From positions 372,001 through 436,000 of the forward strand of contig NZ_JAQMWP010000009.1 in NCBI RefSeq assembly GCF_030403745.1: a stretch of 64,000 nucleotides of DNA, written 5' to 3'. Positions 24,788-32,537 of the stretch are shown here, in pieces. Position 1 is the first letter of the stretch. The number at the start of each line of letters is the position of its first letter. Source of the DNA: Streptomyces sp. S.PB5 (lineage in GTDB: Bacteria > Actinomycetota > Actinomycetes > Streptomycetales > Streptomycetaceae). The notes beneath the pieces are model-generated. The model saw only the letters and a program-made list of their open reading frames with translations. It searched no databases and was not told the DNA's origin. Made by a program: the position numbers and the translations under genes.

Positions 24788-25303
24788 ATGAGCGACAGAG
24801 CCGCCCTGCTCAAGGGCATTCGCGCCTGGTTGGTCCTCTTCGTCGTCTGCCTGGTGCTCAGCGGCGCCACGGCCTTCCCCCTCGTCCACGAACTGCGCTG
24901 GACCGAGGAGTTGCTCGGCCGGCTGCCCTCCCCCGACGCCCTGACGGACTGGATCACCCGCGTCCGCCAGGGCCTCGACACCGCCGACTCCGACTACCCC
25001 TTCCTCCTCTACGGCACCGACTGGCTGGCCTTCGCCCATCTCGTCATCGCGGTCGCCTTCTACGGGCCCTACCGCGATCCCGTACGGAACATCTGGGTCG
25101 TCGAGTTCGCGATGATCGCCTGTGCCGGGATCATCCCGCTCGCGCTGATCTGCGGGCCGATCCGGGGGATTCCGTTCTGGTGGCAGGTGATCGACATGTC
25201 CTTCGGGGTGTTCGGGGTGATCCCGCTGTATGTCGTGCGGCGGAAGATCAAGCGGCTGGAGGCGCTGACCCCCGCCAACACCTGGGCCGTGGCCGCCGCT
25301 TGA
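24788..25303 (+). CDS. Integral membrane protein
   Basis: 171 aa with four probable membrane segments: AWLVLFVVCLVLSGATAFPL, a second around LLYGTDWLAFAHLVIAVAFY, a third in EFAMIACAGIIPLALICGP, a fourth around VIDMSFGVFGVIPLYVV. The conserved-looking GTDWLAFAHLVIA..FYGPYRDPVRN loop suggests a real family that I cannot name. Upstream lies the palindrome at 24753-24766 and downstream a terminator, so it is probably monocistronic and repressor-controlled. Confidence 0.8.
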   Translation: MSDRAALLKGIRAWLVLFVVCLVLSGATAFPLVHELRWTEELLGRLPSPDALTDWITRVRQGLDTADSDYPFLLYGTDWLAFAHLVIAVAFYGPYRDPVRNIWVVEFAMIACAGIIPLALICGPIRGIPFWWQVIDMSFGVFGVIPLYVVRRKIKRLEALTPANTWAVAAA

Positions 25304-25309
25304 GCACGG

Positions 25310-25340
25310 AGGGCGCCGAAAAGTGTTATCGCGGCGCCCT
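25310..25340 (+). terminator. Terminator hairpin
   Basis: AGGGCGCCG (25310-25318) pairs with CGGCGCCCT (25332-25340) around a 13-nt AT-rich loop, immediately after the membrane-protein stop. Confidence 0.75.
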
Positions 25341-25450
25341 TCACTCCGTCTCCACGCTGTGATCCCCGACATAGCCAAGCAGCGCGGGTCCGCCCGAGAG
25401 TGTGCGTGCGGAGACCAAGCGGCAGCGGCTGGAGAGCTGGAAAGGACGAC

Positions 25451-27130
25451 GTGGAGACGCGGCAGTGGCGCGACACCATCGCGGCGGCGCAGGCCGGTGA
25501 CCGGCGGGCGCTGGACGAACTGGTCGCGGGGTGGCTGCCGTTGGTCTACAACATCGTGGGCCGCGCCCTCAACGGTCATGCCGATGTCGACGACGTCGTC
25601 CAGGAGACCATGCTGCGGGCCGTCGGCAACCTGGGCTCGCTGCGCGACCCGGACAGCTTCCGGTCCTGGCTGGTGGCGATCGCCATGCGCCAGATACGTG
25701 ACCGCGCCCGGCGCCGGACGGCCCCGGCCCCGCTCGACGACTCCACCGCGAGCGACGCCGCCGACTTCGCCGAACTCACCGTGCTGCGCCTCCAGTTGGA
25801 GGGCCAGCGGCGTGAGGTCGTGGAGGCGGTGCGCTGGCTCGACGACGAGGACCGGCAGCTGCTGTCGCTGTGGTGGCTGGAGGTCGCGGGGGAGCTGACC
25901 CGGCGCGAGCTGGCGGCGGCCGCGGGCATCAGCCGGCAGCACGCCGCCGTCCGCGTCCAGCGGCTCAAGGAGCGCGTGGAGACCGCCCGCGGCATCGTGC
26001 GCGCCCTCGACGGCGCCTGTCCCGGCCTGCGCGAACGCACCGGCCGCTGGGACGGCCGCCCCGACTCCGTCTGGCGCAAGCGGCTGGCCCGGCACATCCG
26101 CGGCTGCGGCTACTGCGGCGACGCCCGCGAGACCGTCGTACCCGCCGAACGCCTGCTCGTCGGCATGGCCCTCGTCCCGCTCCCCGTCGGCTTCACCCTC
26201 TCCCTCGCCTTCGGCGGCAAGACGGCGGCGGCCGCCACGGTCGCGTCGGTCGCGGCCACTTCGGCCGGCTGGTCCGCCAAGGCGATGGCCGCGCTCACCC
26301 AGCCCGTCGTCGCGGTCACGGCGGGCGCGACGATCGTCGCGGGCGGCGCGTACGTCGTTACGCAGCCCTCGGACAGCAGCCCGCCGCCGCGTGCCGTCTC
26401 CAGCCCCACGGCAGCGAGCACGGCCCGCCCGCCGGCCGTGACCAGCTCCCCGTCGGCCCTCCCGAGCCCCTCACCGTCCCCCACGCAGCCGAAGCAGCCG
26501 AAGGTCAACCTGTACGGCACGGTCGTCGACACCGTCGACCGTGCCCCCGACCCGAACGCCCGGCCCGCGGCCCTCCCGCACCGCCCCGAGTCCGGCATCA
26601 CCAGCACCTGGGGCGCGAAGGCGGTCATGGAGCACCGGGGCGAGAAGGTGACGCTCAGCGGGCAGGGCTACATCCTGGTCCGCTGGCAGATCGCCCCGCA
26701 GTTCCGCGCGGGCGGGCTGACCATGCCGGCCTGGACCGGCCTGGAGGGCGAGCTCTTCCACGTCGCCTCCGGCGGCGGCCGGCGCATGGACGACGTCTAC
26801 ACCGGCACCGACACGACGGGCATGGGCAGCCCTTCGATCGGCTACGCGGTCCTGCCCGACGGCGCCCAGCAGATGTGGCAGAACGAGTACTTCTACCTCG
26901 ACGGCACCGTCGTCCTCAACCAGAACGAACGCGGCGCCGACTACGGCCTCATCGTCTACCCCTCCACCTGGGAGGCCGCTGAGAAGGACGTCCGGTACGG
27001 CCCTCCGCAGGGAGCCGTCCGCTACGGCCTGGTCCGCGACAACGGCAAGGACACCACACCGGTACCGCAGTACGTCACCCGCGAGACGCCCGCCGATCCG
27101 GCGACGGTGGCTCAGCGCTCGCGCGTGTGA
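25451..27130 (+). CDS. ECF sigma factor fused to zinc motif, membrane segments and extracytoplasmic domain
   Basis: 559 aa, GTG start with AAAGGA upstream. Sigma regions 2 (VYNIVGRALNGHADVDDVVQ, DPDSFRSWLVAIAMRQIRD) and 4 (RELAAAAGISRQHAAVRVQR) fill residues 1-185. Then H215-x3-C219-x2-C222 (RHIRGCGYCGD), the zinc-binding pattern of ZAS anti-sigma factors. Hydrophobic stretches at about 235-255 and 285-303, a Pro/Ser/Thr-rich linker, and a C-terminal domain of some 230 residues that should be outside (many Trp/Tyr/Gly: WTGLEGELFHVASGGG, MWQNEYFYLDGTVVLNQNE). This is a one-protein sigma/anti-sigma/sensor. Its 3' end overlaps the convergent HxlR gene by 19 bp. Confidence 0.87.
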   Translation: METRQWRDTIAAAQAGDRRALDELVAGWLPLVYNIVGRALNGHADVDDVVQETMLRAVGNLGSLRDPDSFRSWLVAIAMRQIRDRARRRTAPAPLDDSTASDAADFAELTVLRLQLEGQRREVVEAVRWLDDEDRQLLSLWWLEVAGELTRRELAAAAGISRQHAAVRVQRLKERVETARGIVRALDGACPGLRERTGRWDGRPDSVWRKRLARHIRGCGYCGDARETVVPAERLLVGMALVPLPVGFTLSLAFGGKTAAAATVASVAATSAGWSAKAMAALTQPVVAVTAGATIVAGGAYVVTQPSDSSPPPRAVSSPTAASTARPPAVTSSPSALPSPSPSPTQPKQPKVNLYGTVVDTVDRAPDPNARPAALPHRPESGITSTWGAKAVMEHRGEKVTLSGQGYILVRWQIAPQFRAGGLTMPAWTGLEGELFHVASGGGRRMDDVYTGTDTTGMGSPSIGYAVLPDGAQQMWQNEYFYLDGTVVLNQNERGADYGLIVYPSTWEAAEKDVRYGPPQGAVRYGLVRDNGKDTTPVPQYVTRETPADPATVAQRSRV

Positions 27131-27459
27131 CGCTCCTGCGCCGCCATCACCTCGTCGCCGTGCTCGAAGGCCCATGCGCCGAAGGCGTCGATCGGGGCGA
27201 GCAACGTCCTTCCCAGATCGGTGAGTTCGTACTCGACGCGGGGCGGCGACCCGGCGTACGCGCGGCGCCGGACGAGTCCGTTGAACTCCAGCCGGCGCAG
27301 GGTCTCGGTCAGCACCTTCTGACTGATGCCGCCGATACGGTCCTTGAGCTCCCCGTGCCGCACGGGACCGTCCCGCAACGCCCAGATGACCACGGCGTTC
27401 CAGGTGTTGGCGAGCAGGTCGAAGGCGAGCCGGGCGCGGCAGTCGGCGAGAAACGTCAC
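27112..27459 (-). CDS. HxlR-family helix-turn-helix regulator
   Basis: 115 aa from the GTG at 27459; an ATG at 27501 would add 14 residues but would overlap the start codon of the divergent gene. HxlR winged helix: DCRARLAFDLLANTWNAVVI, ALRDGPVRHGELKDRIGGIS, QKVLTETLRRLEFNGLVRRR, then the wing PPRVEYELTDLGRTLL. HxlR proteins often sense reactive aldehydes or redox state and control the adjacent divergent oxidoreductase, here the gene at 27500. The Cys in ADCRAR is at the position of the family's usual N-terminal Cys. Confidence 0.85.
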   Translation of the reverse strand: MTFLADCRARLAFDLLANTWNAVVIWALRDGPVRHGELKDRIGGISQKVLTETLRRLEFNGLVRRRAYAGSPPRVEYELTDLGRTLLAPIDAFGAWAFEHGDEVMAAQERHTRER

Positions 27460-27499
27460 GTACCGAATGGTGCCCGAGCGGCTTCCTACAGTCCTGCCC

Positions 27500-28105
27500 A
27501 TGGGAATGCGAATCGGAATTCTGGGCGCGGGCGGAATGGCGGACGCGCTGGGCACGCAGTGGCGGCGGGCGGGACACGAGGTGCTCGCCGGGAGCCGGTC
27601 ACGGGGCGGGCTGCGGGCGGCGGCCGAGTTCGGGACGGACGCGGTGCTCCTTGCGCTGCCCTACGAGGCGGTCGTCGAGGTGGTCACCGGACTCGAAGAT
27701 ACCTTGCACGGACGGGTGTTGGTCGACTGCACCAACCCGGTGGGCCACCCCGGCTTCCGGCTCCTCACCGCGGGCGGACCTTCGGCAGCCGAACGGATCG
27801 CGGCCGCCGCACCGGCCGCCCACGTCGTCAAGGCCTTCAACCTCTGCCACGTCGACATCTGGCGGCTGACCCCGCCGGTCTTCGACGGCCGCCCACTGGC
27901 CGTACCGCTGTGCGGCGACGACGAGAAGGCCCTGTCCGTCGTACGACGACTCGTACGCGACCTCGGATGCGAGCCGCTGAACGCCGGGGGACTGGACCGG
28001 GCGGGGCTGCTGGAGGCGACGGCGGCGCTGCTGATCGGACTGTGGGTGGGGGAGGGGGCCGACGCGCAGGCGATCGCGCCGCCGCTGGATTTCGCGGGGG
28101 CCTGA
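27500..28105 (+). CDS. NADPH-dependent F420 reductase-type oxidoreductase
   Basis: 201 aa single Rossmann domain: GILGAGGMADALGTQWRRAG at the start, LVDCTNPVG, and VVKAFNLCHVDIW, the pattern of F420:NADPH oxidoreductase and related NAD(P)-binding proteins. The C-terminal catalytic helix is short. ATG at 27500 or 27506; TACAGT seven bases before 27500 would fit a leaderless transcript. Divergent from the HxlR gene, which probably regulates it. Redox partner (F420, flavin or none) is not decided by the sequence. Confidence 0.8.
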   Translation: MGMRIGILGAGGMADALGTQWRRAGHEVLAGSRSRGGLRAAAEFGTDAVLLALPYEAVVEVVTGLEDTLHGRVLVDCTNPVGHPGFRLLTAGGPSAAERIAAAAPAAHVVKAFNLCHVDIWRLTPPVFDGRPLAVPLCGDDEKALSVVRRLVRDLGCEPLNAGGLDRAGLLEATAALLIGLWVGEGADAQAIAPPLDFAGA

Positions 28106-28230
28106 GCGGGCGGGCGGAGTGCACTGCGGTGGGGCGTCGCCTTGAAGGGGCGCGGGGGCGGGGTGGTCCGCGGCTGTGCGACGCGGGGGCGCGAACAGCC
28201 ACGGGCAGCCATGGCCGGCCACGGCCGCCG
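28103..28230 (+). repeat. Dispersed repeat family 1, copy 1 (diverged)
   Basis: Starts at the reductase stop codon (CTGAGCGG), then CACTGCGGTG, CCTTGAAGGGGCGCGGG, GTCCGCGGCTGTGCGAC and GCGCGAACAGCCACGG. Same block order as the clearer copies at 28351 and 31579. The 414 bp between 28106 and 28519 hold only repeats; I see no gene there. Confidence 0.6.
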
Positions 28231-28290
28231 GCTACGACCAGTCCCGGCCGGCTACGACCAGTCCCGGCCGGCTACGACCAGTCCCGGCCG
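28231..28290 (+). repeat. Three perfect 20-bp direct repeats
   Basis: GCTACGACCAGTCCCGGCCG repeated three times head to tail without spacers, joining two copies of dispersed repeat family 1. The unit resembles the CGACCAG/CGACCGGCCACGACC part of that family, so it may be a local amplification. Confidence 0.9.
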
Positions 28291-28350
28291 GCCGCGGCCG
28301 GCGACGACTGGCCGCGACGGCGCCGCGGACCGCCACCGTCGGCAGAGTGG

Positions 28351-28522
28351 CTGAGCGGATCCGGTGAAGTCGGCTGCGGTTCGGCGGCGCCCTGAAGGGG
28401 CGTGGGACCGTACCGGATGTGCGGCTCCGCCGCGGGGCGCGACCGGCCACGACCAGTCCCGACCGGTCACGTCAGCACCACAGCCGACCGACACCCCCGC
28501 CGTACTTCCAGCGGAGCGCTCA
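28351..28522 (+). repeat. Dispersed repeat family 1, copy 2
   Basis: Opens with CTGAGCGGATC, then GGCTGCGGTTCGGC, CCCTGAAGGGGCG, CCGGATGTGCGGCTCCGCCG, GGCCACGACCAG, CAGCCGACCGACA, and closes with GGAGCGCTCA, whose TCA is the stop codon of the GDPD gene on the minus strand. Near-identical in order and sequence to 31579-31758. Confidence 0.85.
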
Positions 28523-29206
28523 GTCGGTGTCGCGCAGGGCGCACAGGGCGTCGACACGGTTCGTCGTGATCGAGTCGACGCCCGCGGCGATGAGGCGGCG
28601 CATCGAGCGGACCGTGTCGGGGGTCCAGACGGAGACCAGGTAGCCGTCGCGGTGGACGCGGTCGGCGAGGGCCTTGTCGACCAGGCCGAAGCGGTAGTTG
28701 AGCCAGCGCGGGCGGACCGCGTCGAGGAGCGCGGGGCGCGGTGGGGCCAGTGTCGTCCAGGTCAGGGCGATCTCGGCGGCCGGGTCGGCGGCGCGTACCG
28801 CGAGCATGGCGGGGGCGCCCGCGCAGTAGTAGACGCGCTCCTCGGCTCCCGCCTCCCGGACGACGTCCACGACCCGGCGGGCCGCCTTCACATCCGGGGT
28901 GCCCGGCAGGTCGAGCATCAGCCGGGACCCGTCGGCCACGGCCAGGGCCTCCGCCAGCGTCGGCACCTTGCCGTCGGTGAGACCTCGGACCTCGTCCGCC
29001 GACAGCGACAGCAGCGGCCGCTCGTGCTCCCACAGCCGCTTCAGCGTCCCGTCGTGCAACAGCACGGGCACGCCGTCACGAGTGAGGCGTACGTCGATCT
29101 CGACGGCGTCCGCGCCCAGTTCGAGCGCGGAACGCACGGAGTCGAGCGTGTTCTCACGGACGCGATAGGGGTCGCCGCGATGGGCCACTGCGGTCAGCTT
29201 CTGCAT
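28520..29206 (-). CDS. Glycerophosphodiester phosphodiesterase
   Basis: 228 aa TIM-barrel enzyme that releases glycerol 3-phosphate from glycerophosphodiesters. Catalytic His pair in AHRGD and LLHDGTLKRL, metal ligands E and D in ENTLDSVRSALELGADAVEI DVR (read around the EIDVRLT motif). No signal peptide, so cytoplasmic UgpQ type. C-terminus SVWTPDTVRSMRRLIAAGVD is typical. Divergence upstream of 29206 leaves 85 bp with three imperfect CAGGGCGCG repeats before the adenosine deaminase stop. Confidence 0.92.
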   Translation of the reverse strand: MQKLTAVAHRGDPYRVRENTLDSVRSALELGADAVEIDVRLTRDGVPVLLHDGTLKRLWEHERPLLSLSADEVRGLTDGKVPTLAEALAVADGSRLMLDLPGTPDVKAARRVVDVVREAGAEERVYYCAGAPAMLAVRAADPAAEIALTWTTLAPPRPALLDAVRPRWLNYRFGLVDKALADRVHRDGYLVSVWTPDTVRSMRRLIAAGVDSITTNRVDALCALRDTD

Positions 29207-29291
29207 GGGCCCATTGTGGTGGGCGTCGTGGCCTGTTGTGGACGAGGGCAGGGCGCGTGTGGACGGGTGGCCAGGGCGCGTTGCGGACGGC

Positions 29292-30353
29292 TCAGGGCGC
29301 GAGCCACGCCTCGGTGTGCGCGTCGATCTCCTCCTTGATACGGGCCTTGCCGGGCTCGTCGAGGAAGGAGGCCTCGACCGCGTTCTTCGCGAGGTCGGCC
29401 AGACCCCGCTCGTCGAGGTCCAGGAGGCGGGCGGCGACGGCGTACTCGTTGTTGAGGTCGGTGCCGAACATGGGCGGGTCGTCGGAGTTGATCGTGACGA
29501 CGATCCCGGCCTTCACGAACTCCTTGATCGGGTGCTCGTCGAGCGTGCGCACCGCGCGGGTGGCGATGTTGGAGGTCGGGCACACCTCCAGCGGGATCCG
29601 CTCCTCGGCGAGGTGGGCGAGGAGCTTGGGGTCCTGGAAGGAGTTGGTGCCGTGCCCGATGCGCTCGGCGCGCAGGTGGGTCAGCGCGTCCCACACCGTC
29701 TCCGGGCCGGTCGTCTCACCGGCGTGCGGCACCGAGTGCAGACCGGCGGCGATCGCGCGGTCGAAGTACGGCTTGAACTGCGGCCGCGGTACGCCGATCT
29801 CCGGTCCGCCGAGCCCGAAGGAGACCAGTCCCTCGGGGCGCAGCCGGTCGTCGGTGGCGAGCCGCGCGGTCTCCTCGGCGGAGACGAGCCCCGCCTCGCC
29901 GGGAATGTCGAAGCACCAGCGCAGCACGGTCCCGAACTCTGCCTCCGCCGCCTTCCGCGCGTCCTCGATCGCGTCCATGAACGCCCGCTCGTCGATACCG
30001 CGCCGGGTCGAGGAGAACGGCGTGATGGTCAGCTCGGCGTAGCGCACCTGCTGCCGGGCCAGATCCCGGGCCACCTCGTACGTCAGCAGACGTACGTCCT
30101 CCGGTGTGCGGATCAGGTCCACGACGGACAGGTACACCTCGATGAAGTGGGCGAAGTCCGTGAAGGTGAAGTAGTCGGCCAGGGCCTCGGGGTCGCTGGG
30201 GACCCTGGAGTCGGGGTGCCGGGCAGCCAGTTCGGAGACGATCCGGGGGGAGGCGGAGCCCACGTGGTGGACGTGCAGTTCGGCCTTGGGCAGCGAGGCG
30301 ATGAAGGCGTGCAGGTCGCGCGGGACGCTCGGCTCGATGAGGTGCTCGGTCAA
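29292..30353 (-). CDS. add: Adenosine deaminase
   Basis: 353 aa from a TTG preceded by GGAGGA; the longer open frame upstream has no ribosome site and low-complexity sequence. Deaminates adenosine and deoxyadenosine to inosine forms. Zinc ligands in ELHVHHVGS (HxH), SVPHAGET with the catalytic Glu, IGHGTN, and NSDDPPMFGT with the metal-binding Asp pair. The residues after the HxH pair (HVG rather than LEG) differ from the textbook enzyme but occur in actinobacterial paralogues. Purine salvage; the PucR regulator is 10 kb away and not evidently linked. Confidence 0.88.
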   Translation of the reverse strand: MTEHLIEPSVPRDLHAFIASLPKAELHVHHVGSASPRIVSELAARHPDSRVPSDPEALADYFTFTDFAHFIEVYLSVVDLIRTPEDVRLLTYEVARDLARQQVRYAELTITPFSSTRRGIDERAFMDAIEDARKAAEAEFGTVLRWCFDIPGEAGLVSAEETARLATDDRLRPEGLVSFGLGGPEIGVPRPQFKPYFDRAIAAGLHSVPHAGETTGPETVWDALTHLRAERIGHGTNSFQDPKLLAHLAEERIPLEVCPTSNIATRAVRTLDEHPIKEFVKAGIVVTINSDDPPMFGTDLNNEYAVAARLLDLDERGLADLAKNAVEASFLDEPGKARIKEEIDAHTEAWLAP

Positions 30354-30504
30354 GGTTCCTCCCCGGAACGGCGCTCTCGGCCGCTGTGCGGCGGGCGCGG
30401 GTGATCGGCTGATCGATGACTCGGGGATCATCGTAAGCCGACCCCGCGGGGGAGCGGCCCTGGCCGTAGCATGACGGGGCGGTACGACAGAGGGGGTCCG
30501 GGAC

Positions 30505-31581
30505 ATGTCCGACGAGGCGCAGAAGCCGACGGGCGACGCGCACGGGCCGACTCCGTCGCCGACTCCCGGGGTGGGGCTGGACAAGCCGACGCCGCGGGAC
30601 CAGGCGGCGGGGGAGCGCAGCCCTTGGGCGCCCCCGGCGAGCGACGGTTCCGCGGAACAGACGGCGACGGCGGACGACGTACCGCTCGCGGGGGCGGGCG
30701 ACACACAGGTGCCGTCCTCCGGTCATACGCCCGCCTCGTCCTCCGGCGATGTGTCCGCGTCCCCGTTCGCCCCGGTCGGCGACCGGTCCGCCGCGCCGGG
30801 CGGCCCCGGCGAAACCGTCACCTCGAACGACCCTGCGTCCTGGCCGCCCCCGTCGGTCCACGACCAGCAGACCGTCACATCGATGCAGGGCCCGGAGGCT
30901 CCTGCGCCGTCACCGGCGCCGTCACCGACGTGGGCCAACCCGTTCGCCGCGCCTGGCGGCCCGACCCCGGCGAGCGCTCCGGCCGACCCGTTCGCCCCGC
31001 CGACCGGCCCGGGCAACTCCTCGGCCGCCCCGTACGCCCCGCCGAATCCCTTCGCACCCCCGGTCGGTCCGGGGAGCCCCTCGGTCGACCCCTACGCGCC
31101 GCCGAACCCCTTCGCCCCGCCGACCGGCCCCGCGAACCCCTCGGCCGACTCCTACGCGCCGCCGAATCCCTTCGCACCCCCGGCCGGCCCCGCTCCCTAC
31201 GCCCAGGACGGTCACGTCCCCCCGCCGCCCATCGCCCCCGACGGTCCCGGACAGGTCCCCTACGGCTATCCCGGCGCCGGGTACGGCCAGCCGGGCGCCG
31301 CCCCGCAGGGCTACCACGGCTGGCCCGGTGTGCAGCCCATGCCGGCCAACGGGATGGGCACGGCGGCCCTGGTCCTCGGCATCCTCTCGGACCTGGTCTT
31401 CTGTCTGTGGCCGCTGGCGATCATCCTGGGCGTCCTCGGCGTGATCTTCGGCGGGATCGGCCGGGGCAAGGCACGGAACGGCGCGGCCACGAACCCGGGG
31501 CAGGCGCTGGCGGGGATCATCTGCGGGGCCGTGGGCATCGCCCTGGGCATCGGGATGGTCGTCCTGCTGATGGTGACCTGA
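30505..31581 (+). CDS. DUF4190 membrane protein with long Pro-rich repeat region
   Basis: 358 aa. Residues 1-275 are disordered and rich in Pro, Ala, Ser and Gly, containing three 20-residue repeats built on YAPPNPFAPP (nt 31021-31200) and a fourth partial copy. The C-terminal 80 residues are a DUF4190 unit with two membrane segments (GTAALVLGILSDLVFCLWPL, AGIICGAVGIALGIGMVVLL) joined by VIFGGIGRGKARNG. Many such proteins occur in Streptomyces; function unknown. The stop codon opens dispersed repeat copy 3. Confidence 0.85.
   Translation: MSDEAQKPTGDAHGPTPSPTPGVGLDKPTPRDQAAGERSPWAPPASDGSAEQTATADDVPLAGAGDTQVPSSGHTPASSSGDVSASPFAPVGDRSAAPGGPGETVTSNDPASWPPPSVHDQQTVTSMQGPEAPAPSPAPSPTWANPFAAPGGPTPASAPADPFAPPTGPGNSSAAPYAPPNPFAPPVGPGSPSVDPYAPPNPFAPPTGPANPSADSYAPPNPFAPPAGPAPYAQDGHVPPPPIAPDGPGQVPYGYPGAGYGQPGAAPQGYHGWPGVQPMPANGMGTAALVLGILSDLVFCLWPLAIILGVLGVIFGGIGRGKARNGAATNPGQALAGIICGAVGIALGIGMVVLLMVT
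31021..31200 (+). repeat. Three in-frame 60-bp tandem repeats
   Basis: Units of exactly 60 bp at 31021-31080, 31081-31140 and 31141-31200, each with a TACGCCCCGCCGAA-like core; a decayed unit precedes at 30961-31020. They encode YAPPNPFAPP plus a GP-rich spacer. Confidence 0.9.
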
Positions 31582-31758
31582 GCGGATCTGCTGAAGCCGG
31601 CTGCGGTTCGGCAGCACCCTGAAGGGGCGCGGGGCCGCACCGGATGTGCGGCTCCGCCGCGTGGGCGCGACCAGCGCACGACCGGCCACGACCAGCCGCG
31701 ACGGCGCCGCAGCCGACCGACAGCCACCCCCTCGCCGTACTCCCGCGTGGAGCGCTCA
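31579..31758 (+). repeat. Dispersed repeat family 1, copy 3 (stop codon to stop codon)
   Basis: Begins with the TGA of the DUF4190 gene (CTGAGCGGATC) and ends with the TCA that is the NADAR gene stop (GGAGCGCTCA). Between are GGCTGCGGTTCGGC, CCCTGAAGGGGCGCGGGG, CCGGATGTGCGGCTCCGCCG, GGCGCGACCAG, CGACCAGCCGCGACGGCG and CAGCCGACCGACA. It fills the whole convergent intergenic space. Confidence 0.85.
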
Positions 31759-32328
31759 GGCTTCCGCGGTGGCCGCCGACCGCAGCCGCTCCCGCGCCTC
31801 CATCAGCGCGAACCCCAGCAAGTTCGGTCCTCGCCACAGCTCGGGATCGAGCGCCGCCTCGTCGGTGGCCGCGAGGCCGATGCCCCACACCCGGTCCACC
31901 GGGCTGGCCTCCACCAGCACCCGCTGCCCCGTGCCCAGCAGAAACTCCCGCAGCCCGGGGTCCGAGGAGAACTTGTGGACACTCCCCTCGACGACGATCG
32001 CGAAGCGCTCCCGCTCCCAGACCGTCTCGTCGAACCCCCGCACAAGCCGCCCGACCTTCTTCGCCAGCGCCGGACTTCGCGCGGCCACCGCCTGCTGTTG
32101 CGCCGCGCCGTCCCCGAACAGCCGCGCCTTCTGCGCCATCATCCAGTGCTCAGCCGTCGCATAGGTCACCCCGTCCACCACGAACGGCGACGCCCACCAC
32201 TGGCTGAGACAGGTCGGCCCCAGCCGTCCGTCCGCCCGCGGCCGGTGTCCCCAGAAGTGCAGGTACTTGACCCTCGCCCCCGCCTGGACGGCCCTGACCA
32301 GGGTGTCCCGAGAATCGATCTTCGTCAT
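31756..32328 (-). CDS. NADAR family protein (YbiA-like N-glycosidase)
   Basis: 190 aa from MTKIDSRDT; ten upstream codons are open but lack a ribosome site. NADAR hallmarks: YLHFWGH..., CLSQWWASPFVVDGVTYATA, EHWMMAQKARLFGD, VWERERFAIVVEGSVHKFS, LVEASPVDRVWGIGL, WRGPNLLGFALMEARERL. Family members remove damaged riboflavin intermediates or ADP-ribose adducts by N-glycosidic cleavage; the Glu in AEHWMM and the Asp in PVDRVWG are conserved positions. Monocistronic. Confidence 0.9.
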   Translation of the reverse strand: MTKIDSRDTLVRAVQAGARVKYLHFWGHRPRADGRLGPTCLSQWWASPFVVDGVTYATAEHWMMAQKARLFGDGAAQQQAVAARSPALAKKVGRLVRGFDETVWERERFAIVVEGSVHKFSSDPGLREFLLGTGQRVLVEASPVDRVWGIGLAATDEAALDPELWRGPNLLGFALMEARERLRSAATAEA

Positions 32329-32400
32329 GCATGCGAGTGTGGCAGCCACCACTGACATTCCGTCCTGCCTTTTCGAGGCCTACTCGACACCTGGTCGACA

Positions 32401-32436
32401 GATTCCGTCGCGTAACTAAAAGGCAACAACGGAATC
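32401..32436. promoter_or_regulatory. Inverted repeat upstream of the aldehyde dehydrogenase gene
   Basis: GATTCCGT (32401-32408) and its exact complement ACGGAATC (32429-32436), separated by an AT-richer 20-bp stretch (CGCGTAACTAAAAGGCAACA). It lies 100 bp before the ATG and could be an operator pair around a promoter, or a small hairpin. Confidence 0.4.
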
Positions 32437-32537
32437 CCTTGTCGGACGGCACTCGCTCTGTCAGGATCGGCACTCAAATCGAGCTGGAGCCACGCCTCGC
32501 CTGCGGGAACCGTGGGCCGGCGGCGGAGGAGAGCGAC

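Noticed and set aside
28231..28290. Possible CRISPR array
   Set aside because: The 20-bp units are contiguous with no spacers, and no cas genes are present.
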